In this document: positions 27,740 through 35,881 of the stretch, piece by piece
Layout of the letters: each line of letters starts with the position of its first letter
Position numbering within the stretch: position 1 is the stretch's first letter
Assembly: GCF_007859765.1 (NCBI RefSeq)
Contig: NZ_SIHJ01000002.1
Span: 434,001-498,000, forward strand
Length of the DNA stretch: 64,000 nt
Direction of reading: 5' to 3'
Origin: Posidoniimonas corsicana
GTDB lineage: Bacteria > Planctomycetota > Planctomycetia > Pirellulales > Lacipirellulaceae
Notes under the pieces: model-generated
Databases searched by the model: none
The model's input: the letters and a program-made list of their open reading frames with translations, nothing else
What the model was told of the DNA's origin: nothing
Position numbers and translations under genes: made by a program

Positions 27740-28351
27740 ATGACACGACCTTCTATTGAGTGGGGCAACTGCTTCTTGCTGCTTTGCTACCTCGTGATTC
27801 GAGGCCGAGTAGCACGACTCGCCGCGGTGAGCACACTCGACTCTTGGTTCCCCTGGCACCTAGTCGCCCTTACTCACTGCGGGCACGCAATCCACTTCCA
27901 GGCCGAGTACCCACATGAGTGGAACACTCTCGCGCCGTGGTGGTTCGTTGGGCGCGTCCAGGGCGTTAGGCGCAGCTCCTTGTCAGAAGCACTTGAAGAG
28001 TCAGGTCGAACTCTCTCGTGGAGCATTAACTCGAGAGCAGCCGTGTACGGCGTCACGTTGATCACGGCGGCCGTGCTCGTGCTGCCATGGGTCGTTGCAT
28101 GGGCCATCTGGCCAATCTACTGGTTGGCCTACAGCGTCTCGCATGCGACCTCTCGCCGTCGACGCGTTTCTGCCATTGCGGCTGCGTCGCGTCTCTCGGC
28201 AGCCGACGCGAGATCGACTGGCCCTAGCGACGAGCAGCAGGTCGTGGGGGTACGACTCCACCGCCCCAATGCGACAGAACCTAGCAGCTGGGACGGGGTC
28301 CCGGCGAAGAGCTCCCTCGCCTCAAAGTTGCTCGATCGGTCGGCGGCTTAG
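27740..28351 (+). CDS. Hypothetical small membrane protein
   Basis: I do not recognise this 203-residue protein. The best start is ATG 27740 (beginning MTRPSIEW). It has a weakly hydrophobic segment at about residues 10-20, a Trp/His-rich middle (DSWFPWHLVALTHCGHAIHF) and a strong transmembrane segment at about 100-130 (VTLITAAVLVLPWVVAWAIW), followed by a basic cluster RRRR that would stay in the cytoplasm. The last 60 residues look disordered. Its end overlaps the convergent PEP-CTERM gene by four bases. Codon use is like its neighbours, which is the main reason for calling it. Confidence 0.5.
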   Translation: MTRPSIEWGNCFLLLCYLVIRGRVARLAAVSTLDSWFPWHLVALTHCGHAIHFQAEYPHEWNTLAPWWFVGRVQGVRRSSLSEALEESGRTLSWSINSRAAVYGVTLITAAVLVLPWVVAWAIWPIYWLAYSVSHATSRRRRVSAIAAASRLSAADARSTGPSDEQQVVGVRLHRPNATEPSSWDGVPAKSSLASKLLDRSAA

Positions 28352-29439
28352 ATGCTCGACTTGCTCACGGGATATCGAGTATCCGCAATCCCGCCTCTGA
28401 CAAGAACGCCCCAGCTGAACGTGAGCCCCGCAATGCAAAGGAACGCGCTTGGCTCGGGCGATGGACTCGCGGCAGTCCCTGGTCCGTACTGCTCGGAGAA
28501 GCCGTAGTTCGCCCGCCACACTAAGTAGTCGGCTTGATCAACACCTCCGGCGGTAGGGTCGCCCGGCAAGACAACGGCGTGACCGTGGGCGTCCCGCCAA
28601 ACGGTGTAGTCTGCTGCGTCAACAACGCTGTCGTCGTTGAAGTCGCCTGCTATGAACGGTCGGTGGTAGACGGCCATGACATCGTTGATTTGACCTTGAG
28701 GCCCACCCCCAACTGCGCTGAAATCTCCACGCAGCGCGACTCGGGTACGCGGGTTCGCTTCATCGGCGACAGAGGCGAGCTGCCCTTGGCTCCACGATAT
28801 CGCCTCGACCGCTTCAGCAGCACCGCCCTCAAATGTATCGATGGCAATCTCATCGATCGATCCTTGGGACCCACCGAACCAGGCATCTCCTAAATAGAGT
28901 CCGAACTGCCCCAGGAATGGCGCCCACGCCTGTGCCTCGTCCATTGCGGCGCCAAACTCTCCACTTCCGCCCATCACCAGCACGCCACCACCGGCCATCA
29001 CATACTGGGTAAGTACCTCGCTTGCCGCGGGCGTGGTCCCCAGGGTTCCCGTCAGGAAGACCGCGTCATAATGCAGCAGATTGGCGAGGGTGAACTCAAC
29101 TTCGGGGTCCGCGGTCCAGCTGTGGCCGAGCGCCCTCATTGCATCTGCAACCTCAATTCCGCTTACTCCTCGGCGTCCAAACGGGATGACTGGAGGCGCA
29201 TCGGAGATGGCCAGGAATTCGCCGCCAACGTTTGGGGAGAAGAATGTGGCGATGGACTCGGTCAGGTCGTACCCGGCGCCCGATTCTGAATCGAACGCGA
29301 AGTCCGATAGGGCCCAGTCATCCCCCATCAAGACGACCTTGCCGGCACAACACCTACCGCAGGTGACTAGAGTTATTGCAGCAGCGCCAAAGAGTATCGC
29401 GGTAGAGAACGGCAGACCTTTTGTCCACGAACTCGTCAT
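28348..29439 (-). CDS. PEP-CTERM protein with amidotransferase-like fold and dockerin repeats
   Basis: A 363-residue exported protein with an N-terminal signal segment (STAILFGAAAITLVTCG). Residues about 35-190 look like a class I amidotransferase/ThuA-type Rossmann fold (YDAVFLTGTLG, then YVMAGGGVLVMGGSGEFG), without an obvious catalytic triad. Two dockerin-like repeats follow (DFNDDSVVDAADYTVWRD and VDQADYLVWRANYG). The sorting signal is PEP (SPEPSAF) plus a hydrophobic helix, but the basic end is followed by about 15 extra residues, longer than usual. It is a likely exosortase substrate; the extension may affect sorting. Confidence 0.88.
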   Translation of the reverse strand: MTSSWTKGLPFSTAILFGAAAITLVTCGRCCAGKVVLMGDDWALSDFAFDSESGAGYDLTESIATFFSPNVGGEFLAISDAPPVIPFGRRGVSGIEVADAMRALGHSWTADPEVEFTLANLLHYDAVFLTGTLGTTPAASEVLTQYVMAGGGVLVMGGSGEFGAAMDEAQAWAPFLGQFGLYLGDAWFGGSQGSIDEIAIDTFEGGAAEAVEAISWSQGQLASVADEANPRTRVALRGDFSAVGGGPQGQINDVMAVYHRPFIAGDFNDDSVVDAADYTVWRDAHGHAVVLPGDPTAGGVDQADYLVWRANYGFSEQYGPGTAASPSPEPSAFLCIAGLTFSWGVLVRGGIADTRYPVSKSSI

Positions 29440-29802
29440 CTCGTCATCTCATTCCAGGTTACGGCAACCCAGCCGCAGCGGCCGCGCCCAGCACGTTCTC
29501 GCCACTCAGAATTGGGCACCTGCACTGAGTCGAGGGGTCTCGACCGGCTCTGAACGAGCAGCACACCGGTAAACCGCAGCACCCCCATCATAAAGACGCC
29601 CCTCAGGGAAAACTAGGAAAAACAGCCGGTTTGCGAGTCTTTCGAGCCTCTTCGCCCAGGATTCAAAGCTCCGCAGGTCGAAGGTGCCCCCTGGGATCGC
29701 GGCAAACCGTGTTCAAATACGTTGACTAGGAACTTTGCGTTTGGCTACTCTGAAAGTGCATTTTTGCAGAAGATGGCTAATATCGCGGTTGAAAGACCTC
29801 CA
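29440..29802. other. Divergent promoter region between two PEP-CTERM genes
   Basis: About 360 bases separating two divergent sorting-signal genes, so it probably carries two promoters. No sigma-54-like GG-N10-GC pair or other operator convinced me. In-frame upstream ATG codons at 29773 and a weak start at 29722 of the right-hand gene fall inside it. Confidence 0.4.
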
Positions 29803-30624
29803 ATGCCCCTCCGATTCGCAGCGCTTACCTTCGTACTATCGCTGGCAACCGGACCGATCGCGGTCGCGAGCATCGAGATGAAGTTCGATGAGGTGGGGCC
29901 CAATGGCGGCGTCAGCGCCAATCTCGCCTTCAACGGCGACTCGGTGGCCGCACGGATCGGTCAGATGTTCTTCCACGCGAGAAACCAAAGTGGGGCTCCC
30001 GTACTGGATCTGATCGACGGGCCGGACAGCGACACAGCCCTCAACGACCTCGTGTCGTTTTGCATCGAACCCGCGCAGTACGTTTCCGGAAGCTGGAAGA
30101 CCTACAGCAAGACGCCCGTCGCTAACGCGCCCGATCCCTTTATCTCCGGCGCCCCAGGCGGCTACCACATAGGACAGCACCGCGCGAGCGCGCTGGACTT
30201 GCTCGCCGACAACTTCTGGGGCAGGGCCACAGGAAGCAATGTTGTTGACGCTGTCGCCTTTCAACTGAGCGTCTGGGAGATCGTACACGAGGGCCTATCA
30301 GGCAGCCTCAGTGATCCGCCTCTCGCGGGATCATGGAGTGTGAGCGACAACCAGGGCACCTTCTTCGTCAGCAACGACAACCCTGGGAGCTCTCTCGCGG
30401 GAGCAATCCAGACCGCTAACGATTGGCTGGCCGAAGTCTCCGCCTTCTACGACAACGATGTCAACACAACCTCCAGCCTCTCTCATAACGATCAACTCTC
30501 GCTCGTTGCATTGACTAACCCCGACTGGCAAGACCAGATAGTCCAGTATCACCTGCCGGAACCGGTATCGGCGGTTGTCTGGGGCGGCCTGATGGCGTTC
30601 TGCGTGTGCCGTCGCCAGCGGTAG
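29803..30624 (+). CDS. PEP-CTERM protein with thioester-domain (TQXA-like) motifs
   Basis: A 273-residue exported protein starting at ATG 29803, where the signal peptide begins (PLRFAALTFVLSLATGPIAVAS). The central domain has the two signatures of Gram-positive thioester adhesin domains: an aromatic-Cys motif SFCIEP (Cys87) and an F-Q-x-x-V-W motif AFQLSVWEI (Gln154). In characterised domains these two side chains form an internal thioester that reacts covalently with host or matrix amines. The C terminus is LPEP plus a hydrophobic helix and CRRQR, a clear PEP-CTERM signal. ATG 29773 is an alternative start. Whether the bond forms here is untested. Confidence 0.88.
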   Translation: MPLRFAALTFVLSLATGPIAVASIEMKFDEVGPNGGVSANLAFNGDSVAARIGQMFFHARNQSGAPVLDLIDGPDSDTALNDLVSFCIEPAQYVSGSWKTYSKTPVANAPDPFISGAPGGYHIGQHRASALDLLADNFWGRATGSNVVDAVAFQLSVWEIVHEGLSGSLSDPPLAGSWSVSDNQGTFFVSNDNPGSSLAGAIQTANDWLAEVSAFYDNDVNTTSSLSHNDQLSLVALTNPDWQDQIVQYHLPEPVSAVVWGGLMAFCVCRRQR

Positions 30625-31138
30625 TCATTCGTAATCTGCTATTCTCCCATTGCCTCCGACCTTTGACGCATAGGTTACGTAGCCCGATGCGCTCAAGGCG
30701 TCTTGGGGCCAGCAAACTCGGCGACGCCTTCTCATCGTTGCCTTCGTCAGGGCGGTGACCGCCCGTGCAACGTGAATGGTGATCCTGGGATACCATTGCG
30801 CCCGACTCAATCAACCGGCAGCGCCAATCTCGTTGCATCCATGTGCGGCCGCCAAGTACCACCGGTGGCCCCATGGGCGCCCCGGGGTCCATCTACAAAG
30901 ACCGCAAACCGATGGGGCCCCCGACAAGACTTCTGAAGCGGCTCCAAGGCAAGGCTCAAGAGACCGACGCCTGAAGCAGCATCGCCGCCAGGCGGATGCA
31001 TTCTTGCTCCGACAGCTGCACCTTGAGCTCGAGCGTAAGACGCCTAAGGTCAGCGTCGCTGGTGCAACCCTCATGGCAACCGAAGGTGGGCGTCAACTCG
31101 ATGTCCGGTCTGTCATTGGACTTGGAGTCCTCCACGTC
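30625..31138. other. Non-coding accessory DNA left of the tRNA-Cys fragment
   Basis: About 510 bases with several short overlapping frames on both strands, none with a recognised domain. A minus-strand segment at about 30959-31131 could encode a 55-60 residue protein from a GTG start (VEDSKSNDRPDIELTP...), rich in Leu and charged residues. I do not call it because nothing identifies it. The stretch lies immediately inside the proposed island end. Confidence 0.4.
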
Positions 31139-31183
31139 CAGATTGCAAATCCGACATCCCCGGTTCGAATCCGGGCGGCGCCT
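31139..31183 (+). other. 3' fragment of a tRNA-Cys(GCA) gene, candidate attachment site (attR)
   Basis: The segment reads as the tRNA-Cys 3' half: anticodon loop TTGCAAA with the 3' stem TCCGA, variable loop, T arm CCCGG-TTCGAAT-CCGGG and the acceptor strand CGGCGCC plus discriminator T. The 5' half is missing: no GGCGCCG acceptor strand or D arm lies in the 60 bases upstream, and the 5' anticodon stem (CCAGA) pairs only partly. This is the usual footprint of an element that integrated into a tRNA-Cys gene and left a copy of its 3' end at the far junction. An intact tRNA-Cys would be expected to the left, outside the window. Confidence 0.75.
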
Positions 31184-31191
31184 CTCCGAAG

Positions 31192-31229
31192 AACCCCACG
31201 AACCGCCTTGTTTCGTGGGGTTTTCTTTT
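31192..31229 (+). terminator. Intrinsic terminator following the tRNA-Cys fragment
   Basis: AACCCCACGAA pairs with TTCGTGGGGTT (11 perfect pairs, 9-base loop), followed by TTCTTTT. It starts 8 bases after the tRNA fragment and is oriented as the native terminator of the tRNA gene, which places the original chromosome on the right side of the junction. Confidence 0.8.
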
Positions 31230-31235
31230 GGGCGA

Positions 31236-32549
31236 TCAGCGGGCCGGTGATGGGACGAGACGTCGCGGTTCGTCATCCTTGATACGATCGGCCTGTCGGC
31301 GGAAGTAGATGAAGGCCGCTAGGGCGAGCACCAGGCACGATACGCTTACCGTCAGGGAGGTGAGTATCGTCGCGCGGAGGAAGTCCATCTCACCGCTCCA
31401 CGAGTTGCGGAGCAGCAGCACCGCGACGTAGCCCAGGTAGCCAAACGCGTCGGCCAGGTACATCAGGTAGCCAAGGTTGGCCTTGTCGCGGAACAGGGCG
31501 ATCATCCGCTCGAACAGCGTTGTGTGAAAGGCGACGTACGGAGCGTAGGTGCCTACGCCCAACGTAACCATGTATAAAAAACCGCCGACCGCCTGCTGCT
31601 GGAACAGCAGCGTCGACGCCCCGACCAGCAGGAATCCCGCCGTGATGGTTTGGATCGCGGTGAAGAACGCCGCTCGATTCGACGGTATCAGGAACGCCGC
31701 GGCGTTCACCAGGATCACTACCGCCATTACGATCGTTTCGGAAAGGGTAAAGATGCTGGGCGTCTGGCTGTACCCGATGGCCGCCCAGATCTCGACGGCA
31801 AAGTCGTCGCGGAGGCTCCGCAGCACGGTCAGCATGGTGTAGGTCGCGACCAGCAGCAGGATGCCGATCCCGTGCCGCCGCAGCAACGCCTGCCGGTCGG
31901 AGGCGCCAATCGGCGTGCGTTCCGACCGCTGCTCGACGTCGAGCCGTGACGGTGGCGGGATCTGAGTCAGCATCCAGACACACACCAGCAGCACCGGCCA
32001 GAACAGCAGGCCGGTGACAAAGGGCATCCAGTACTCGTTTACCGGCGTGTCCAGGATCAGCGTCTGGCCAACCGACTTTATGAACCCCGACGACACAATG
32101 AAGCTGGCGCACAAACCAGCGTTTAGCAGCTCGGTCAGCCGGCGGCCCTCCAGGAACGACAACACCAGCCCAAAGACCATCCCCAGCGGCAGGCCGTTGA
32201 TAAATAGGAAAACGAAGTTGTAGGGGCGCGGCGTCATGCCGAACAGCAAGAGCGCGGCGTGAGCGACCGCGATCAACCCCAGGATCCCGGTCGCCCGGCG
32301 GCTCGGCGGCAGCTCGGCGATCACGCGGATGCCGACAAACTTCGAAACCGTGTAGCCGAGCACCTGGCTCACTACCAGGACGGTCTTGTAATCGACGCCG
32401 TACAGGCTCTCCCCGTCAAACGTCCCGGCGGTAAACGGCTTGCGGAACGCGTACATACAGAAGTACGTGCCGAACGCCGCTGCGATGCAGTAGGCGGAGA
32501 ACACCTGCGGGCTGGCGTTCTCAAGTCGGCGGGCAACCCATGAGTTCAC
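31236..32549 (-). CDS. DUF5690/MFS-like transporter of the phosphonate locus
   Basis: A 437-residue polytopic protein with about twelve hydrophobic segments and a cytoplasmic loop near residues 200-225. The start is GTG at 32549. The sequence GTYFCMYAFRKPFTAGTF resembles the opening of DUF5690 proteins and, more loosely, of organophosphate:phosphate antiporters (UhpT/GlpT), which have an MYAFRK-like signature. It is divergent from the phosphonate-type alcohol dehydrogenase. I infer uptake or exchange of a phosphonate or phosphorylated metabolite; no transport data are implied by sequence alone. Confidence 0.85.
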   Translation of the reverse strand: MNSWVARRLENASPQVFSAYCIAAAFGTYFCMYAFRKPFTAGTFDGESLYGVDYKTVLVVSQVLGYTVSKFVGIRVIAELPPSRRATGILGLIAVAHAALLLFGMTPRPYNFVFLFINGLPLGMVFGLVLSFLEGRRLTELLNAGLCASFIVSSGFIKSVGQTLILDTPVNEYWMPFVTGLLFWPVLLVCVWMLTQIPPPSRLDVEQRSERTPIGASDRQALLRRHGIGILLLVATYTMLTVLRSLRDDFAVEIWAAIGYSQTPSIFTLSETIVMAVVILVNAAAFLIPSNRAAFFTAIQTITAGFLLVGASTLLFQQQAVGGFLYMVTLGVGTYAPYVAFHTTLFERMIALFRDKANLGYLMYLADAFGYLGYVAVLLLRNSWSGEMDFLRATILTSLTVSVSCLVLALAAFIYFRRQADRIKDDEPRRLVPSPAR

Positions 32550-32737
32550 TGCTTAGCGCCCTTTCTCGCGTGCTTCCAGGATCTCTTCTCGTCGGGTGCG
32601 CCGGTATGTCGCCAAACCAGCGAACGCCGTGCGCTCTGCGACCGGTTGTGGTTGCCACTCAGGCAGCCTACGATTCCGGACGCCGGTCGCCGGCAAGTGA
32701 CGGCGACGCTTTCAGTCTGGATTGACACCTTCCCACC

Positions 32738-33943
32738 ATGACCAGCGACGCGTTCCCCGTAACCTTCCGCGACCTCGCTCCGCAGACGCAGCAGTTGCTG
32801 GCGGCGTCGGGACAACGGGTGGCCGACTCGTTGGGATCGCTTGCGACGATGCTTCGCTGCCTTGGCGCGCGGAGCGTGCTGCTCGTCGTCGACGAAACCG
32901 CCGCGCGGGCCGCGGGCGCCGAGACTCTGCTTCGGCAAGGGTTCTCGACCGTCGACTGCCTGACCTTCAATCGGTTCAGTCCCAACCCCAAGCTGACCGA
33001 CGCCACCGCGGCGGTGGAGGCGGCGCGGCAGTCTGGCGCCGATGCGGTGGTCGCTGTGGGCGGCGGGTCCTGCATCGACGTGGCAAAGTTGGCCGCCCTG
33101 GGCGCGAGACTGCCAGCCGAGGTCGGGCTGCTGCAGGCCGGCGATTGCCCAACGGACGTGCGGCCGCTGCCTCTGATTGCGTGCCCGACCACCTCCGGCT
33201 CTGGAAGCGAGGCAACCCACTTCGCGGTCGCGTACGCGGAGGGGCGGAAGCGGTCGATCGCCCACCCGGGCGTGCGTCCCTCTAACGTGATCCTCGACGC
33301 TCGACTGGTGCAGGCGATGCCAGCCCGACTGGCCGCCACCAGTGGGCTGGACGCGCTGTCGCAGTCGCTTGAAGCGATGTGGGCCGCTGGAAGCACCCCG
33401 GCATCGGACGCGTACGCCAGCGAGGCCGCCCGGCTGATTGTAGGCGCGATCGAGCCGAGCGTGCGGGAAGGCCGCCCCGACGCGCGTCGCGCCATGATGC
33501 TCGGCGCCCACCTGGCGGGCCAGGCCATCAATCTCAGCAAGACAACCGCGGCCCACGCGATGTCGTACCCGCTGACCTCGCTGCACGGCGTGCCCCACGG
33601 CCACGCGGTGGCGTTGTTCCTGGGTTGGGTCGGCGCGGCGAACGGCGCCCTCGACGAAGCCGACTGCCAGCACCCGCTCGGCGCCGAGCATGTGCGGCGT
33701 GCGGTGGCCGCCGCTGCCGCGCAGCTGGGGAGCAGCGTCGAGAGGTTCCCGCTGGCGGTGGCCGATCTGCTGAAGCGGCTCGGCCTCGCCAGCAGCCTGC
33801 AGGAGGCGGGCGTGCCGGCCCACGGCCTTGCAACACTGCTCGACCTCATCGACCCGGTGCGGCTGGGCAACAACCCCCGCCGGCTCAGCCGTGAGCGGCT
33901 GGGGGAGATCCTTGAGCTGGCGCACCGGGGCGCGGCGGGCTAG
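32738..33943 (+). CDS. Phosphonate-associated iron-containing alcohol dehydrogenase
   Basis: A 401-residue group III alcohol dehydrogenase. The NAD-binding part has VVAVGGGSCIDVAK. The conserved CPTTSGSGSEAT follows. The metal site includes the Asp of GLDALSQSLEAMW and the histidines in AAHAMSYPLT and HGVPHGHAVAL. The branch is the one that interconverts phosphonoacetaldehyde and 2-hydroxyethylphosphonate (phosphonoacetaldehyde reductase, TIGR03405-like), recognised from memory. With PhnX 13 kb away it could feed hydroxyethylphosphonate into the phosphonatase route. The reverse, biosynthetic direction is possible, but no PEP mutase gene is in the window. Confidence 0.9.
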   Translation: MTSDAFPVTFRDLAPQTQQLLAASGQRVADSLGSLATMLRCLGARSVLLVVDETAARAAGAETLLRQGFSTVDCLTFNRFSPNPKLTDATAAVEAARQSGADAVVAVGGGSCIDVAKLAALGARLPAEVGLLQAGDCPTDVRPLPLIACPTTSGSGSEATHFAVAYAEGRKRSIAHPGVRPSNVILDARLVQAMPARLAATSGLDALSQSLEAMWAAGSTPASDAYASEAARLIVGAIEPSVREGRPDARRAMMLGAHLAGQAINLSKTTAAHAMSYPLTSLHGVPHGHAVALFLGWVGAANGALDEADCQHPLGAEHVRRAVAAAAAQLGSSVERFPLAVADLLKRLGLASSLQEAGVPAHGLATLLDLIDPVRLGNNPRRLSRERLGEILELAHRGAAG

Positions 33944-33954
33944 TTCCGGCGTGA

Positions 33955-35868
33955 TCATTCGTCGCCGCCTGACGAGGACGCGACGCCGGAGCTCTTCTGG
34001 ATGGTAAGCGTGTCGAACAGCCGGTCATCGATGTCAAACGAGCGGAGCTCGAGCGTGTCGCCGTTGACGTGCACCATCACGTAGTGGTGCCCCCGGCGGA
34101 CCACGTTCTGGAAAAACGGTCGCGTGGGGCCCGGGGTCTCGAGGCCACCACCGGCGCCGCCGGTTATCATGTAGATCGGGCCCTGCCCCGTGTTGACCGC
34201 CCTGCCCTGGTTGACGGGCCAGGTGCGCTCGTAGGAGTGGATGTGGCCGTTCCAGACGATGTCTACGCCATGCTTATCGTACAACTCGGTCAGCGGGCGG
34301 ATTCGGACGTGGCCGCGGGTGCTCTCGTTGGTCTTCCAGAGGTCGCCGAAGTCGTTCTCGTCGGAAGAGTACGGCGGGTGGTGGTGGCAGACGACCTTCC
34401 ACTTGGCGTCTGACTCGGCGAGCTTCTCTTGCAGCCACGCGAACTGCTCTGAGTCGGGGCCCACGTTGCGGTTGGTGTCGATCATGAAGAACTCTGCGCA
34501 GCCGTAGCGGAACGCGTAGTAGTACTCTGGGTCGGGCAGCGACATGTACTGGTAGTAGTTCCGCGCGTTCTGCTCGTGGTTGCCCAGCACGGGGAACATG
34601 GGGACGCGCGAGATCAGCTCGTGCATGCTCGGGAAAAAGTGCTGTGTCCAGTGCGAGTTGTCCACGCCGGTGTCGACCAGGTCGCCGGCGTGCAGCAGGA
34701 AGCTGGGACGCTGCGCCCAAGCGTGAGCGGCTATGCGCGAGGCCACGACTGCGTTCCACTGGGTGTCGCTCAGCACGGCGAAGGCGAACGGCGTGTCCTC
34801 GTTGACGGCTGTGGCGAAGGTCGACACGCCGCTCTTGATCGACTCGCCGTGGTCAGAGCGGGACTCAACGCGGTAGAAGTACTGCGTCTCGGGCTCGAGG
34901 TCCTCGATGGTGACTTCCTGAATCTCGCTGGCGGCGTCGCTCGACGCTTGCAGATCGCAATCGGCATTCGGGCCGTAGTGGACGATGGTGGTCCCGGGCT
35001 CGGACGTTTGGCACATGACGGTCATCGAGTGCTTCGTGCCGTACTGCAGGTAGGGCCGCACGACAAACGTGAACGCGTCCGCCCGTCCTGCTGCCGCGTT
35101 GCGCTCCGGCCGTAGCGCGACCAGTTCCCGGTTGTGCTCAAACTCGTGCTTCACCCAGGTTCCGCGGGCGGCGGAGTCGTACAACCGCACCTCACGGATC
35201 CGGCCGTTGTGGGGGTAGTTCTCGTTGGCGTCGCGGTAGCCACCGATGGTTACCGGCGCCGACTCGGGGTACAGGATCGCGCCGGACTGTTCCTCGGTTT
35301 GGGCGTCGAGCTGACCGTTCACGTACAGCTCCATCCGCTTCCCGTCGTACACGCCCACCACGTGGGCCCACCGGCCGGGCTCGTGCTTCGTCTTTCCCCG
35401 TAGATAGGTCATATGGCCGTTGCCGTCGTCGGCGCCTTGGGTGGCGAGGGCGAAGTAGAAGTGCTCTCGGTCGTAGCCCAACTGCCAACCAGACTCCGCA
35501 TCGCCGTTGTCCTGGATGACGCCCATCAGGCCGCCGTACTCTTGTGGGTCGTCAACCGTAACCCAGGCCGCTACGGTGATCGCCTGCTGAGGCAGATCGT
35601 TGCGGACGGACACGACATCTTCGGCGACCACCGCGACCGATCCCCGTCCGCTAAACCGCAGAGCCTGGCCCAGCTTATCGACCACCACCTCGGTCCGACC
35701 TTCAATGCGGGCGTCGGGGCCGATTACGGCGCGGCAGACCCCGTCGCTAACCGACGGCGTGTCGAACACCCACCGGCCAACCGGGTCGGGCCCCTTGTGG
35801 GCGATGGCGAGCGGGGGCGTCAAAGCTAATGCGGCGGCGATCGTGAGGTAACTAGTTCTATTGGACAC
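33955..35868 (-). CDS. Secreted purple-acid-phosphatase-like metallophosphoesterase with LamG domain
   Basis: A 637-residue exported enzyme starting at GTG 35868 with AAGGAA upstream and a signal peptide (residues about 7-23). Order: LamG/concanavalin-like beta-sandwich (about 45-230), a fibronectin-like purple acid phosphatase N domain (FVVRPYLQYG... FYRVES), then the phosphoesterase core with FAVLSDTQ, LHAGDLVD, PVLGNHEQN, VVCHHHPPYS and WNGHIHSYERT, all dimetal ligands in order. It would release phosphate from organic phosphoesters outside the cell. It is convergent with the alcohol dehydrogenase, 11 bases apart. There is no PEP-CTERM tail. Confidence 0.9.
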   Translation of the reverse strand: MSNRTSYLTIAAALALTPPLAIAHKGPDPVGRWVFDTPSVSDGVCRAVIGPDARIEGRTEVVVDKLGQALRFSGRGSVAVVAEDVVSVRNDLPQQAITVAAWVTVDDPQEYGGLMGVIQDNGDAESGWQLGYDREHFYFALATQGADDGNGHMTYLRGKTKHEPGRWAHVVGVYDGKRMELYVNGQLDAQTEEQSGAILYPESAPVTIGGYRDANENYPHNGRIREVRLYDSAARGTWVKHEFEHNRELVALRPERNAAAGRADAFTFVVRPYLQYGTKHSMTVMCQTSEPGTTIVHYGPNADCDLQASSDAASEIQEVTIEDLEPETQYFYRVESRSDHGESIKSGVSTFATAVNEDTPFAFAVLSDTQWNAVVASRIAAHAWAQRPSFLLHAGDLVDTGVDNSHWTQHFFPSMHELISRVPMFPVLGNHEQNARNYYQYMSLPDPEYYYAFRYGCAEFFMIDTNRNVGPDSEQFAWLQEKLAESDAKWKVVCHHHPPYSSDENDFGDLWKTNESTRGHVRIRPLTELYDKHGVDIVWNGHIHSYERTWPVNQGRAVNTGQGPIYMITGGAGGGLETPGPTRPFFQNVVRRGHHYVMVHVNGDTLELRSFDIDDRLFDTLTIQKSSGVASSSGGDE

Positions 35869-35881
35869 GTCGATCGTTTCC

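Noticed and set aside
30807-31001. Minus-strand frame with FVDGPRG, reminiscent of DUF374 acyltransferases
   Set aside because: Only one short motif matches; no catalytic His-Asp motif or neighbouring conserved blocks could be found.
30870-31183. Possible tmRNA, because GGCGCC near 30875 could pair with the GGCGCC of the tRNA-like end
   Set aside because: The pairing word is palindromic and short, the expected TTCGACGGG-like start and a tag-peptide frame are missing, and the anticodon-loop sequence fits tRNA-Cys.
30956-31276. 106-codon minus-strand frame with the phrase RRPDSNRGCRICN
   Set aside because: This phrase is the well-known false translation of the reverse strand of a tRNA T arm; the frame covers the tRNA-Cys fragment and terminator.
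32546-33958. 470-codon minus-strand frame opposite the iron alcohol dehydrogenase
   Set aside because: Shadow of a well-supported gene; translation has no domain.
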